DNA of 64,000 bases from Sesamum alatum (Eukaryota; Streptophyta; Magnoliopsida; Lamiales; Pedaliaceae): assembly GCA_034509735.1 (NCBI GenBank), contig JACGWO010000012.1, forward strand, positions 4,933,367 to 4,997,366, read 5' to 3'. The position numbers and the translations under genes are program-made. A model generated the notes under the pieces. It saw only the letters and a program-made list of their open reading frames with translations, was not told the DNA's origin and did no database searches. Below, in pieces: positions 32,501-46,080 of the stretch (position 1 is its first letter; each line of letters begins with the position of its first letter).

Positions 32501-34844
32501 AGCGTTATATTTACTAAAATTTTAAATTAAAACTCCTAATCTTAATAATCATTTGATCATAGAGAACTTTCATTTTTAAGTATAAGTACAGATTTGTACA
32601 TATAAGATATTTATTTTAAATATAAGATTATATTGATATATATACCACAAGACTTATGAAATATTTAAAAAATTTCTTGAAATAGATTTTTTTAATACCC
32701 AATAATATAATAACTATCATGTACTAAATAATAGAAAATGAGGGATACTTGGGCTTTCTTTTGATAATAATATAGGTTAAATGTAATACCAAGGGTACTT
32801 TCTATGTTCTAAATTTCTCTACTAAAATTAGCAATGTGGTTTCATTCTATCGTAATATTTTGATTACATTAGATTTTTAAATAAAATCAATTCCTATGAA
32901 ACTGGACTTCAAGAGAATTTAGTCATAGGTGATAGTCATATAAAGTACCTCCTATGAGATAATTGTGTTTGTTTAAATTAATATTTTTTACAATTGGGGA
33001 GATGATATGATACTTTTCTAATTTTTTACACTAATTAAATATTGTCCATCTACTATAATTCAAAAGTATAAATTAAGATGAATTTATAGGAAAAAATAAA
33101 GAAAAAATATAAAATTTTAACTCTTTAAAACTTTGCTACTAAATAAAAAAGAACTACTGATTAAATAAGTAAATAAATAAATATTAAATTATAATATTAT
33201 TTGGATATACACCTTTTCAATTCTATTTATCCAATTAATTATTCATGATATATTTATTTATTTGAACAATACTATAATTATTGTAATATAAACTTAAATT
33301 TGTAAAAGTATATATTCATATTAACGAGCCCAATAGAGTAAATAATTTTGAATTTTTTTCTTTTATTTTTCAAGTATTTAGATTAAGAAAAAAACATAAA
33401 AGTAAGAAAAGTATTTTTTTTTTACTATTACATTTTTTTTTTCATATTTTTTCTTAATTAGACTAACCAAATCATATATGGTACTCTAGAAAATACAAAA
33501 AGGATAAATGATAAAAGAAAAAGAGAAACTTAAAATAATTAATAATTTGTTTTTGCCTTTTCCTAATATACTTTTTCGTCTGGGGTATTTGTTATTTGAT
33601 TTTATCATGTTTCTTTATGAAAATACCAGAGAAAAAAACACAGATAATATTTTTCTGAATTATTACATAATAGCTACAATTTTATATGGCAATAAAATAA
33701 TATTATAGATGTCTAATTAAAAGTATAATTAGATCAATAATTGGACCCTTAAATATTTAATAAATTGAATTTTTGATATGATTAAAATTTGAAATTGAAG
33801 TAATTATTTTTGTATCATCTAAGTTAAAAAATTTAATACTTATTATTCCACTTTCGAACGTTTCATAGATGGTTTGATCAATTCAGGACTTTGTTTTGGA
33901 ATCTCTTTACAAAACATGATGAGTAAAATATATTTTTTTTATAATGAAGCTATTAGTAGAAAATTATGTTATCAATAACTTTAAATATAATTAATATAAG
34001 GAGTAAAAACATAAAAGAAAAAAAAAAGAAATGACTAATTAATATATTTTTTCTTTTCAAAATTTGAACAACCCAAAAAGATTTAAATATTATTTCATAA
34101 GTGAAACAAGTTTAGAATAACCACAAGTTCAATGAAAATAAAGTTTAATTAGAAACAAGGATTTTATGCTTATTACATAATACAATATTAATTGTATTTT
34201 ATTTTTATGCTTTATTTTAATTAGAGCTAATTAATAAGATGAAAGATCTAAATGTTTATTTTCATTGTTTGTTCCTGTAATGTGATCGTCAATGTAAAGC
34301 AACATTTATTGGGAATATAAGAGCCTTACTAAACAAATATTTGATAACAAACATGAAGCTACAATTAAAAAGCACCAAGTTAAAAAATAAATAAATAAAT
34401 ATATGTGTTTATTCCACCTCAATATATTTATATATCGTAAATGATGGATATACTTAAATTTTTGTATGCATTACTTCTCTATTTTAAAAAAATCAACCAC
34501 TATATATTTTTTATTTATCCATCTTAATAATTGTATATCCTACACACACATACATATGGTGTGTTTTAATCTTTTTGTGTGTTTGTTATGCATGTATATG
34601 ATTATCTTGACCCAAATTACAAGTAGAACAAATATAGTTATAATATTAAACAATAATTAAAGTGGAGAAAAAATTGTTTATTTTTTAACTATATTATTCT
34701 ACTTTGTAACAATAATAATATTTATTTATAAAGTACCTATTAAATTTAGTTAATATATTCTTCTTATAAATTTATTTTATTGTTACAATGTAATAATTTA
34801 TTGAGATAATACGAATCACGTGCAACGCACGTGCTTCTGACTAG
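29507..34844 (+). mobile_element. Helitron-like element, non-autonomous (5.3 kb)
   Basis: The 5' end is TCTATATCTATATAAAAGTA. The 3' end has a perfect 7-bp-stem hairpin CACGTGC-AAC-GCACGTG (34817-34833), then CTAG at 34841-34844, followed by T. The base before the start is A, fitting A/T insertion. The exact first base is uncertain by 6 bp because of TCTATA repeats. The interior is AT-rich without a helicase and contains the inverted-repeat element 30552-31194. Segments near 32040-32450 resemble 35450-35760, outside its right end, so older related copies may surround it. Confidence 0.6.
30552..31194. mobile_element. Inverted-repeat element with TTAGGGTTAATTACACT ends
   Basis: Left end TTAGGGTTAATTACACTGAC; right end AGTTAGTGTAATTAACCTAA. 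Arms continue inward (AATATACAAATTTCCCTC against CGAATTTGTATATT; ATGAAAATTACAAATTGC against ATGTAATTTTCATAG). About 640 bp, non-coding, nested in the Helitron-like element. Confidence 0.7.
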
Positions 34845-35770
34845 TTTATATAAAAGCTCCAATCTCTCTCAAAGTTTCTTTCTTTTCTTGATTTTCATGG
34901 GGTTGATTATGTAAAACCATATGCTTATTAATCCATATTAAATACTTTCACATTACAATATTAACTCTTGCTAATTATTATTTCACATTATAGTATTTAC
35001 TCTTATTAATTATTGTTTACATGTTTATATCTAGATTTAATTCATTCACTTATAGAGTGAAAAAATACCTCATAATTGAGAGTAAATCAAAAGATGCTTA
35101 TAGGCACTCCGTTGTGCTCGAGGAAAATTTTAATTTTTTTGTGTTACAATCCTTGATACTTAAACATGTCATATTGTCTCCTTTTCCAGCACAATATACC
35201 TGCTACATGCTTTTGATCATCTGTTTGTGATTTTATCATTTCACATATAGCTAGGGATGAAAAATAAACATCATTAAATCCATTATAAGATTAAATATTC
35301 TATATGATGGTAAAAGTTAGAAAGTAAAATAGAATAAAATAAATATTTAAGTAAAAAGAATATGTCAAGGAATATATAACAAAAGTAATTTAGAGATAAT
35401 TGATATAAGAAATTAAATTTAAAATAAAAAAATAACTAATTATTATTTTTTTCTACTTGTCCAATTTAAAAAGAAAAGAACAAAAATCTTATTTCAAAAG
35501 TAAAACCAATTTGATATATGAAGTAATTCAAATGGTGATTTTTTGTAACAAATATAAGGATGAAAAGTAAATATTACGTAGAGAATTATTATCTAAAAGT
35601 TCAACAGAAGATAATTGAAAACAAAAAAAAGTAATATTTTCAGCATTTTTATATAAATTATGGTGATTTTATTATCAACTAATATTGGAATGAAAATTAA
35701 ATATCGTAAGGATAATTAGTTATAAAGCTTTAAAATCCTAGCCATAAGCGGACAAAAATTAAAAAGAAAA
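34845..35770. other. AT-rich spacer before the CACTA composite
   Basis: No gene seen. Parts of 35450-35760 resemble 32040-32450 (words such as ACAAATATAAGGATGAAAA), so this is probably old transposon sequence. Confidence 0.45.
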
Positions 35771-35789
35771 CACTACAAAAAAATGTGGT

Positions 35790-36450
35790 CATTGGGACGG
35801 TTCAATACGATCGTTCCAAACCCCATTACAAATAGGAACGGTAACTGGAACCGTTGTGGAACGGAAACCCGTTGCTGACGTCACTTTCGTATTATTTGGA
35901 CTCAAAACGTATAGGAACGGTATTGCCGTTCCTATTTGTATGCCAAACTATGTGTGACAAAAGGTAAACCCATTACCGTTCCAAAAAGGGAGCGGATATA
36001 TTTTGGTATTCCATTTGGAACACATATGTGAAAATTGAAGCGGTTATTTAACCAGGACAACTGACCGTTCCAACTCTTGTTCCAAAACCCGGGTCTATTT
36101 GGAATGCATGTTTGATCGTTCTAACGTGTAGTGCTAAATGAAACCCTTTGACGATTTGAGTGAATAATGTAGTGCAACGACCGTTCCGATTTGTGGGTAT
36201 TGAGAAAATCAAGTTTAGTTCCAAACACCGCTCCAAAATGTGCTATTATTAGGAACGGTCATTTTACACAATCGATTATGTGTGCCGATGACCATTTCAA
36301 ATATGCACAAATGGCTATATTATAATGGTTAATTTATCGTTCCTATGTCCATTCCAGAGCCCGTTCCTAAGGATGGAGCAACGACTATATTTCAACGGCT
36401 AGTGTAGTGTTCCAAATAATATTGCAATGCCCGTTCCAATTTTTTTCTAT
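35790..36450. repeat. Left subterminal repeats, element 1
   Basis: Many copies of GGAACGGT and its complement ACCGTTCC, often as close inverted pairs. In En/Spm the TNPA-type protein binds such subterminal repeats to bring the two ends together. The same motif fills the other subterminal zones of the composite. Confidence 0.8.
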
Positions 36451-36632
36451 ATATATGTCCCCCTTCATTTTAATTGTTCTTATAATTACTCTCCAACTCA
36501 TTTGTTCGAACTCCGTCTCTTGATTCTTTATATGTATAATTCAAAATATCATCAATCTGCACGAAATTTGCATATTGATCTTGAAAGGTATTTTGTTCAG
36601 GTAAGAAGTTGAAATTCTTTATTGGTAATTAT

Positions 36633-36652
36633 ATATATATATATATATATAT
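36633..36652. repeat. (TA)n microsatellite in transposase leader
   Basis: A run of TA dinucleotides between the 5' leader and the transposase start. The same feature sits at the equivalent place in element 2 (46258-46282). Confidence 0.8.
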
Positions 36653-36709
36653 AATTTGTTCTGGTAATTTAATTATTGTTGTGAATTGCTTGTGTACGTA
36701 TGACTAATC

Positions 36710-39700
36710 ATGTTAAGACAGTTGAGGAGATGGATGTATGATCTAGACGTACTGGGTGTAACGCCGGAGTTTGAGGATGGTGTTACAACATTTCTAGAAT
36801 GGGCCCAGTCTCAGCGTGCATATATGGACGGTGAGAAGATTAGGTGTCCCTGTCGAAAGTGCAAAAATGAATGGTTCAAAACATCGGACGAGGTAAATTT
36901 TGATTGGTGTATGAAAGGGTTTATGCCGGAGTATTATAATTGGACTTCGCATGATGAGAAGAGGGTGCAAGAATGCTTTGAAGCATTGACAGCGCCCCAT
37001 GTGCAGCAGCAGCAAACGCCACCCGTTCAGGAGGAGGGTAGTTCGCATTGGGATGATGCGACTCAGATGGATTGGGCGCAGAGGATGATATTCGATGTCG
37101 CCGGGCCGTCTTTCTGGTCTTCGTATAACCAGGGGGGACCGACTGATGATGGTACTTGGTATTGTCCTTCTGATGTGGGTCCTAGTTCGTATTACGATTC
37201 GGGACCCTATGATTATGTGTCTGGCTTGTCAGACTGTTTTTTTGATGTAGTTTATGCTGTTGACCAACCATTGTGGAACGACTGCACTACCTCTCAGTTG
37301 GTGTCAATTGCGTCTTTGGTGAATATCAAGGCCGAAGGGGGGTTTTCGAGCATACATATGATCGCTTGTGCCAGTGGGCTAATACTGTAATGCCCCACGA
37401 TCACACTTTCCCCACCAATTATTACAGTACGAAGAAATTAATAAGAGAATTGGGTTTACTAGTTTAGTAGATTGATGCTTGCAAAAATGGTTGCATGTTG
37501 TACTGGAAGGACTATATTGATTTGGAATATTGCAAGTTTTGTGGAGACGCTAGGTACAAGCCTACCAGGGACAGGAATCCTAGATGCAAGAAGTCCCCGT
37601 ATGCCATTCTTAGGAATCTACCGCTTACCCCTCGGCTGCAAAGGTTGTATGCATCGAAGGCCACTGAAGAGCATATGACTTGGCATGCGAGCCATCAGAC
37701 GAAGGAAGGATCCATGTGTCATCCGTTCGATGCAGAGGCTTGGAAGCATTTTGACCGGACGTATCCTGATTTTGAAGCTGAGCCCCGTAATGTTAGACTT
37801 GAGTTGTGCACGGATGGGTTGGCACCGCATGGCCAGTATAGTAAAACTTACTCATGTTGGCCCGTGATACTTTCACGGTATAATTTCCCACTGGGAATGT
37901 GCATGAAGTCTGAGTATATGTTCCTAATGATGGTGATCCTTAGCCTATCGAATCCCAAACGTCTTATCGATGTCTACCTAGAGTTGTTGATCGAGGAGTT
38001 GCAGAATTTATGGCACGTGGGTTTACGTGCGCAGGATACTACGACAAACCAGGCATTCATAATGTGGACCGCATTGATGTGGACAGTGAACGACCTTCCT
38101 GCTTATGGGATGACGTTTGGATGGAGTACCGCGGTGTTATGGGGTGTCCAGTTTGTATGGAGGACACACGGGCATTCTATTTACAGCACGGCCCGAAGGC
38201 ATGCTATTTTAACTGCCACAGGCACTTCCTTCCACCGGACCATCCTTATCGCAGGAACAAGAAAGCCTTCACTAAAAATCATATGGAGAGGAAGGTTGCA
38301 CGTGCGAGGCTGGCTGGAGAACAGATCCGAACCCGTGTCAATGCGTTTAGTGTTGTAGTCGAACAACCGTTGAGTGAACTGGAAGGCTACGGTGTCGACC
38401 ATAAGTGGACGAAGAAAAGCATTTTCTGGGAGCTTGAGTATTGGGGGGCGCATCTGATATGACACAATCTTGATGTCATGCACATTGAGAAGAATGTGTT
38501 CGATAATATATTCAATACTGTGATGGACATCAAGGGAAAAACGAAGGGCAATCTGAATGCACGGAAGGATCTCAAGATCATATATAATCGACCGGAGCTT
38601 GAGGTGGACAAAAGGAGACCGAACGTGATGCCCAAAACGGTATATACACTGAAGAAGGATCAGTTGTATTAGATTTCCTGATGGGTATGCCTCTAACTTG
38701 TCCCGCTGCGTCGACATGAAGGAGCTAAGGATGCACGGCATGAAGAGCCATGATTGTCATGTATTCATGCAGAAGTTGATTCCGGTTGCCTTCCGTGAAA
38801 TGCTTCCTGAGCACGTATGGGAGGCCTTGACAGAGGCGGGCCTTCTATTCCAGTGCCTATGGTCAACCACACTAGATGTGAACAAGGTAAAAGAATTGGA
38901 AGACAGTGTAGCTGTCATCCTGTGCAACCTTGAAAAATATTTCCTCCTTTTTTCGACTCGATGGAGCACCTAATTGTTCACTTTCCATATGAGGCGCGCA
39001 TTGGGGGGCCCGTGCAATACAGGTGGATGTACCCATTTTAGAGGTAATTAACTACACTATAATTTTTACTGTTAAATATATTATTTTTCTATGGCAATTA
39101 ATTTGCATTTTAGTAAATACTCGTACAAATAGATTTCTACGCGATTTGAAGAAGACGGTGAAAAATAAAGCAGATGTGGAGGCGTCAATTGTAGAGGCTT
39201 ATATTGTCGAAGAAATCAGGCTTTTCTCTTCTCACTACTTTGAACCACACATTCTTTGCAACCGAAGAAGACCCGGTGGGAATGATGATCTCACGAGCAA
39301 CGACGATCGAATAGTACGGTCCATTTTCATCACCCGGGCCGAGCAAGTGGAGCCTCAAAGAAGAGATGGTTGAGCGGTGAGGAACTTCATGTTATCGAGA
39401 CGTACGTGTTGTGTAATTGTGAAGTAGTTGCGCCGTACTACGAGTAAGTTTCTATCCAATCTTAACTCTCTCAAACCTTCATTTCAATTTGAACATGTAT
39501 ATTTATAATTATCAGTTTTACTGATACAGGTCTTTCTTAAATGAACTTTACGAGCAACACCATTTGGAGGACCCAATAATTGATCAACTAGTGGCAACTC
39601 AATTCAAGGATTGGTTCAAGCGTCGTGTAAGTTTCACTTTCTTATAAATTCCGACTATCTACTCAATTTCTTATGAATTATTTCAATTGTTGTATGATGA

Positions 39701-40424
39701 ATTGTAGGTGAAACCCGAATTGAATCACACAGACGACAATTTGTTGAAGTTGCATTATTGGGGCCCTAGAGTAGAAGTGACGACGTATCCATCTTACTTC
39801 GTGAATGACTTCAATTTCCACAATGAACGTCACAATGTAGGGAAGTCAACGATGAATTGTGGTGTTTATGTCAAAAACTCATCATATACAGACACGGATT
39901 CTGACTTCTATGGAATACTGGAAGAGATAATTCAATTAGATTACTCACTTATTCCAGACATGCACATTGTATTGTTTAATTATCGTTAGATCAATCTGGT
40001 TAAAGGCATGAAGATACACCCTCATTACCACATCGTTGATGTCAATTTAAAAAAACTCTACCAAAAGAATGAACCATTCATACTAGCGCAACAAGCAGTA
40101 CAAGTCTACTACGCGGATTACCCGAGCATGAAGAGAGACAAAGTCGACTAGAAAGTTGTTTGCAAAATCAAGGCTCGAAGAGTAATCAATGACTCACGAT
40201 GGACCGAGGTCGCCTATCAGATGGATCAAGTCATACCTAATCCAGATGTTGGTACAAACAACCAAATGTGTGAACTTCATGACCCAGTAGGAATACAGTT
40301 GGTCGTTGATCTGTCCACGTCACAACATGGAGCAGGTACATCGCGCTCACCAAATGGTCAAATCGATGATCAAGATGACGAAGATAGCTTTGACGAGGCT
40401 GAGACCGAGCAAGAGACTGATTGA
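36710..40424 (+). pseudogene. CACTA TNP2/TNPD-type transposase, broken (copy 1)
   Basis: The start MLRQLRRWMYDLDVLGVTPE leads into a Transpos_assoc domain (residues ~8-85; DGEKIRCPCRKCKNEWF). It is followed by the Transposase_21 core (~37740-38400; WPVILSRYNFPLGMCMKSEY, WTVNDLPAYGM, GVDHKWTKKSIFWELEYWGA, LDVMHIEKNVFDNI), a DUF4218 part (HGMKSHDCHVFMQKLIPV), and DUF4216 (NVGKSTMNCGVYVKNSSYTD). An acidic tail ends at TGA 40422-40424. GT-AG introns lie at about 39043-39118, 39443-39530 and 39628-39707. Lesions: a frame shift near 37340, TAG at 37465, a frame shift near 38130, TGA at 38461, a short deletion near 38665, a frame shift near 38940, and TAG at 40150. Not functional. Confidence 0.88.
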
Positions 40425-41760
40425 TAATTCAGTGCATATTTACCTTTTAAACATTATTGTATTAATTATTAATGTTATATAATTTTTTTATATTTAAATA
40501 AGACATTATAAATTTTAAAACTTGGAATGGTCATTATAACCCACGACCGTTCCTAATACAGGTACAATTTTTCTGTTGTAGGCGCCAAATGAGAAAAAAA
40601 GTGAGGAAGATTTGAAACTAGGAACGGTCAGTAAATTCCAATGACCGTTCCTATTACGTGTACAATTTTTCAGATTGGCGCCCAATGAAAAATAGGCTCC
40701 AAAATTGAATTAGGAACGGTCCGAACAATTGAGGGATCGTTCCTAACGTAGGTCCAATTTTTGATTTTGGAGCCCAATTGAAAAAATGGTGGGAAATTGA
40801 AATAAGAACAATTGATTTAATACAAAACCGTTCCTACCTGTAAAGTGACTGACACCGTTCCTACTGATAACCCCTAACCGTTCCTATGTTATTTCTATAA
40901 TAAGCCATTCCTAATGCCATTATTAGTGTTCCAACTTGTGTTACTAATTTGTGTATTTTACCTAATTCTGACAATATCTCAACATTCGTGAGCCGGATTG
41001 ACACCATTTTTAAACACATACAAGATTATGACTAAGATTTCGTATCTACCCATTTGATTTTGAATCAGATGGCCGGATTGAAGGATGCAATGGTTCTTCT
41101 GATGATGAATACTGACCGGGAACGATATCTTGATATCTGCTTACCGAAATTTTTCTAAACCGCATATAATGTATTCTTGTGTGTGTTAAATCAAATCTAA
41201 CGATCTGATTGTAATTTTGATGGTCTGATTAGGCGATGTAGTGCAACAATACAAGATGTCAGTTCAATCTGTGAAATACTAACAAACTTAATTATACAAA
41301 TATACTTCTCGTTGTGAACGTGTGTCTATAATTTGAAAATTACTATATATGTTTAAATTCTTTAAATATCCAATTGTATACCTTTATTCAATCAGATGAG
41401 TGTTCGGAACGTATTTTTCTTAATTTATATTTATTATCCAAGATGATCAAAAAAAAATTTGCAATACATATTGGAATGGTTTGTTATGGAAATAGGAAGG
41501 GTCACTATGTACAGGTAAGCAAACGATATCGTTTTGGTATTTAGGAATGGTACTAGTTACACAGGCCATCGTTTTGGTATTTAGAAACGGTACTAGTTAC
41601 ACAGGACATATTAAACGATTGTTTCTATTTAGGTCATTATCAGTACTATGTCTCAAAACGTTGTCGTTTTAAGACAAAAACGACGTCGTATTTGTAATTT
41701 GGACTGATTTTAGGAACGATTTGTACAAGATACGATCGTTCCAAAATTATGATATAAATT
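40425..41760. other. Inter-genic part of CACTA element 1 with subterminal-type motifs and ACGT palindromes
   Basis: Copies of GGAACGGT and ACCGTTCC recur here (40530-40890), far from either end. Near 41655-41692 an imperfect inverted repeat has the cores AACGTTGTCGTTTT and AAAACGACGTCG. It lies just upstream of the CT-rich leader of the second gene, so it is a candidate promoter. In element 2 the equivalent region is 49770-50930. Confidence 0.55.
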
Positions 41761-41765
41761 CAACC

Positions 41766-42090
41766 CTTGGCCGATTTTCTCTCATTTTTCTGGCTTTTCC
41801 TCTCCTTCTCACTCTCACTGTCCCTCTCAATCTCTCTCTCCCTCAGCCTCTCACTCCGACTCTCCCTCAGCCTCTGCCGCCTCCTTCGCCGGATCTGTAA
41901 CCGCCGCATCAACCCTCCACCTCGACCACCGCATCAGCCCTCCACCTCGGCCACCGCATCATCCCTCAGCCTCCGCCTCATCCTCCACCGTCCGCCGCCA
42001 CAACCGTTGTTCACTGCCTCCGTTGACGCCCACCACCACCACCGTCGTCCACCGCCTCTGTTGACGCCGCCAACCTCAACTACCAAGTAG
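41766..42090 (+). other. CT-rich 5' leader exon of second CACTA gene (copy 1)
   Basis: A CTCTC-rich tract followed by CCGCC/CACC-rich sequence can be read as a 107-residue Ser/Leu then Pro/His-rich frame. The matching tract in element 2 (50930-51210) does not keep that frame, so it is more likely untranslated leader than protein. Confidence 0.45.
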
Positions 42091-42119
42091 GGTTTCCAAA
42101 AACCCTTTTTCATTTTTCT

Positions 42120-43000
42120 TTCTGTTTTCGCTTTTAGGGTTAATTTTTTGGGTTTTTTCTGTAATTTATGTAATGGTAGGGAATTTTATGTAATTTCTAT
42201 ATTGTTAGGGGAATTATCTATAATTTTTGTATAGTTAGGGGATTTTTCTGTAATTTTTTGGTAATTATGTGAATTTTCTGTAATTTATTGGTAATTATGT
42301 GAATTTTCTATAATTTATAGTTGTTGTTGTATAATTTATGAATTTTCTGTAATTTCTGTAATTATGTTGTAATTTCTGTAATTAGTGTTGTATTTTATGT
42401 AATTATATTTAGTTTTTGTTAATTTTTGTGTAAATATTAATTTTCTGTAATTATTTTTTCTGAGGAGTTAATTTTCTGTAATTTTGTTAATTTTTTGTGT
42501 ATTTCAGATTTTTACTGTATTTTTTAAAGATTTTCTGTAATTTTCAGTAATTTTATGAAAAAAAATACCTGTAAATGAAGTAACTTCTCTGAAAAAAAAA
42601 AGCATTAATTCTGTAATGCACAAGAATTTTATGTAATTTTGATGCATTTTTTACAAATTTTCTATAATTTTTTGGGGGAAAAACTGTAAATTAAGTAATT
42701 TTCTGGAAGAAAACCATAAATTCTGTAATGTTTAAATTTTTTTGTAATTTTGAATTTTTTTTTAAAAAGACTATAATTTTTCTGTAATTTTTTTAAAAAA
42801 AAGAATGTAAATTCTGTAATTTTTAAAAAAATATGTAATTTATCAGTATTTTTTAAAATTTTTTTGTATTTTTCTAAAAAATAAAACTGCAAATACTGTG
42901 TTTTTTCTGAAATAAAAATCTGTACCTTTTGTATTTTTTAAAATTTTCTGTAATTTTCTTTGATTTTTTTTGAAATTCATGTGAAATTAGATATAATATT
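42120..43000. repeat. Degenerate TGTAATTTTC tandem repeat (copy 1)
   Basis: Dozens of irregular units of TTTTCTGTAATTT and variants, all on the same strand. The tract lies between the CT-rich leader and the ATG at 43251, and ends at a plausible acceptor GTGTAG. It looks like a long leader intron that expanded by slippage. Element 2 has the same tract (51290-52200) with different unit variants. Confidence 0.7.
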
Positions 43001-43250
43001 TTGTATATATATATAGGAAAATATATGTTCTATTTTATAATATAAATCATATTTTCGCGAATAATTTTGGATTTAGTATATATTTTTGGAAATAAATGTA
43101 GGATTTAGTATACATTTTTGGATTTAGTAAACAGTTTAGGATTTACTATACAATTTTAGGATTTGGTTTACATAATTATTTTAAAAAATTAGAAAATTAT
43201 CCTTATTCAAAATAAATTGATACTTACATTTATTTTTTAAAGTGTAGATC

Positions 43251-44650
43251 ATGTCTGGTCGGGATTTCCCACCTCAAGGAGGTGGCCGTACTTGCAGCCG
43301 TGGTCGTGGCCGCGGTCGTGGCTCGGCGGCCACACCGCCGGCAGGTGCTGCTTCCCAGGGTGGGGAAGCAGTATTCCGACCACCCCCACCACCACCGGCG
43401 GAAGAGCAGCCAGCTGCCGCACCAATGCAAGATTCGGTGACTGATCCATCTACTCCTGCACCTGTCCCAAAGGCTACCGGACCATCTACCCCCGGACCGG
43501 TGGTAGATCCGGCCCCGTCCATGGGTTGCAGGACTGAGCGGAAGATACACGAGCGCATGTACGCGGTGGTGCGAGGACACTATCCCCACATTTGGGGCTG
43601 TTTGCGCCAGGTGCCGCCAGAGCACCAACATTCTTGGTTCGAGAGCCTGAAGGTAACATACTTTAATTTCAGTTTAACGGTATCAATTGAATTTTTATAT
43701 TAAACATTTTAACATTTTCTTTTTACAGATCACGTACTGGTGGGATTGCAACGACGAGTCCATGTTCAAGATCTTTCATATGCTTGCGGGGAAGTTCCTC
43801 CGCAAGAAGTTCGTCCTCGCCTGACAGTCTCTGGTGAAGCCTCTCTGGCTGACGAACAAAGTCTGGCGGCAGCTCGTGCTGTACTGGGTCAGCCGGGAGT
43901 TCAAGGACGAACGCGCCAAGAATAAGGCCAACCGGTCCACCAACCTAGCCGCATCTTCTACTGTGTACCGCAGGGGGTTCTGCTTCCGTCGGGATGCATA
44001 AGAGGAAGATGATAAGAAATTTTATTTTTTTAAAAGTATTCATCATTATTAAATTAAAAATTGTAATAACCGTTCTTTTTTTTATAGGAGATGCAGCTCG
44101 GTTGGCCAGTCAAGTAGATGGAGTTATTCTCCAAATGCTACAAGAAGAAGGCGGACGACGACTGGAGCAACCCAAGGGCAGCGGAGGTGGCGGTAAGCTT
44201 TCTATTAAATTTTCTAATTTATTTTCTTTAAAAATAATAATTTACTATTTTTGCAGGAGACGTTCCAGAAGTTGCTGGAGGATCACCAGTCTCAAGCCAC
44301 GACCGATCCTTGGGACCGTCTGGTCGAATCGGAGGGCTCGGTGGCGTAGACCTAGCAAGAGTTGTGGCTGGCTGCAGTCGAGGGCAAGAACAAGGGTCGG
44401 CTATTCGGTCTTGGTTCTGAGGTCCATGGCCTAAGTCAGACCTTTACCTCGCTATCACCGCCACCACCACCGCTAGCGTCGAACTTGGAGGAACGCATGG
44501 TCCGGTTGGAGGAGATGATGGTCGATATGGTGGGTATATGAAGACTCTGCAGACCAACAACTCCGTTGCCGGCCCGTCACGGCCTCCGGATAGACCCCTC
44601 CCCCCAGACGATGACGATATGGACCAGGACGAGGGGGTGGGGTGTAGATT
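43251..44650 (+). pseudogene. CACTA second gene, Transposase_24/TNPA-like, broken (copy 1)
   Basis: It starts MSGRDFPPQGGGRTCSRGRG, an Arg/Gly-rich then Pro-rich N-terminus. The plant Ptta/En/Spm (Transposase_24) block follows: RKIHERMYAVVRGHYPHIWG, CLRQVPPEHQHSWFESLK, then ITYWWDC and GKFLRKKFVLA. After further introns come MELFSKCYKKKADDDW, ETFQKLLEDHQSQA and a coiled-coil-like EERMVRLEEMMVDM. Introns lie at about 43652-43728, 44010-44088, and 44193-44256. Lesions: TGA at about 43822, TAG at 44115, stops near 44346 and 44355, and a stop at about 44538. A shift in the third exon removes the HKRKM frame seen in copy 2. Known: such proteins bind the subterminal repeats. Confidence 0.75.
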
Positions 44651-44819
44651 TAGGATTTTTTAACAGTTTTTGTAATTAAATTGGATAATATTTTTATTTA
44701 ATATTTTTTTCAAATTATACATTTTTTGGTATTTAAATAATAATAATTTAACCAAATTAGAAAATATTATTAATAATTTAAATTTTATTTAATAATTATT
44801 ATTATTATTATATAAAAAA

Positions 44820-45424
44820 TTGTAATGATTCATTTATTTAGGAACGGTCATTTAGAAGGTCATAGATCTCATAAAAATCGATCAAAACCGTTCCAACTTA
44901 ATACTGGTTAATGAGCCGACCATTCCTACAATTGTATAAAAAAGAATTTCAAATTAGGTGACAACCGTTCCTAAATTCGTATAAAAAAGAATACCAACTT
45001 AGGGGCCGACCGTTCCTAAAGTTAGTCCAAATTTAATAATTTCGTGGTATAGTTAGTGTTTTAAATTGAATACCTAAAACCGGTCCAAACACGTATTCCA
45101 AATAAAGATTAACCGTTCCTAAGTTCCTTAGCAAAACAGGTCTACGTGTATTCCAACTATTGTTCGAAAATCTATCCCCAAGCTTATAGTACACCGTTCC
45201 AATTTGTATTCCAAAATCAGTGAAAAAATGTATCTCCAATATATTCACTCCGCTGCAACATTAGTTCCAAGGACCGTTCCAATTTACGTGATTTACTTTA
45301 CATGTGACCGTTCCAAGTATTAACAAGGTGTTCCAAATACACAAATTAAATATTCATACACACAAAGGTAATTAGGAACGTTTTCTACATTGTAGGCCAA
45401 AAACAATTCCAATATGGGAACCAC
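44820..45424. repeat. Right subterminal repeats, element 1 (truncated)
   Basis: Frequent ACCGTTCC and CGTTCCTAA motifs with long T/A-rich gaps. The block stops at 45424, where the next element begins, and lacks the terminal ~350 bp that element 2 retains. Confidence 0.75.
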
Positions 45425-45439
45425 CATTACAAAAAAAAT

Positions 45440-46080
45440 GCGGGAATTGGAACGGATATAGTCGACCGTTCCAACGACCGTTCCAAATAGGAACGGTAAG
45501 TGGAACTGTTGTGGAACGGGAAACCGTTGATGACGTCACTTTCGAGTTAAAGGTAGTACAAACGTATAGGAACGACACGACCGTTCCTATTTGTGTGCCA
45601 ACATATGTGTGCCAATATGTAAACCTATTACCGTTCCTAAAAGGGACCGGATATATTTTGGTATTCCATTTGGAACACATGTGTGAAAATTGGAACGGCT
45701 ACTCGACCGGGAACACGGACCGTTCCTATATGTGTTTCAAACCCCGGATCTATTTAGACCGGTTGCTCGACCGTTCCAATATGTAGTGCTAAATGAGATC
45801 CTTTTACGCCATGAGCAAAAATGTAATACAATGACCGTTCCAAATTGTGGGTATATAGGAAATGCAGTGTTGTTACAATTACCATTCCCAATTGTGCTCC
45901 AAATAGGAACGGTAATATTGTGTGTGACTACTACCGTTCCTAATATGCCATAAAGGCTATATTACAATGGTAAGATTACCGTTTCTACATCCGTGCCTGA
46001 GACCGTTCCTAAAGCTGGATCAACGGCTAGTTGTGTGTGTCAAATATTATTCCAATGCCCATTCCAATATTTTTCTATAT
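45440..46080. repeat. Left subterminal repeats, element 2
   Basis: GGAACGGT and ACCGTTCC copies align in order with those of 35790-36450, for example the pair before TGATGACGTCACTTTCG (45530 against CTGACGTCACTTTCG at about 35877). Confidence 0.8.

Larger units (their letters stand above)
35771..45424 (+). mobile_element. CACTA (En/Spm) element 1 of a tandem pair, 3' end truncated
   Basis: It starts CACTACAAAAAAATGTGG, the canonical CACTA terminus, with AAA before it. Order inside: subterminal GGAACGGT/ACCGTTCC repeats, a TNP2-type transposase pseudogene (36710-40424), a spacer with more subterminal motifs, a CT-rich leader, a TGTAATTTTC-rich intron, a Transposase_24-type pseudogene (43251-44650), and subterminal repeats again. 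At 45367-45424 the sequence matches the inner part of element 2's right end (54920-54980). It then stops where element 2's left terminus begins, so about 350 bp of its own right end is missing. Confidence 0.85.

Noticed and set aside
41767..42090. 107-residue Ser/Leu-rich protein that could pass for a signal peptide plus Pro-rich tail
   Set aside because: It comes from a CT-rich leader; the equivalent tract in the second CACTA element does not keep the frame.
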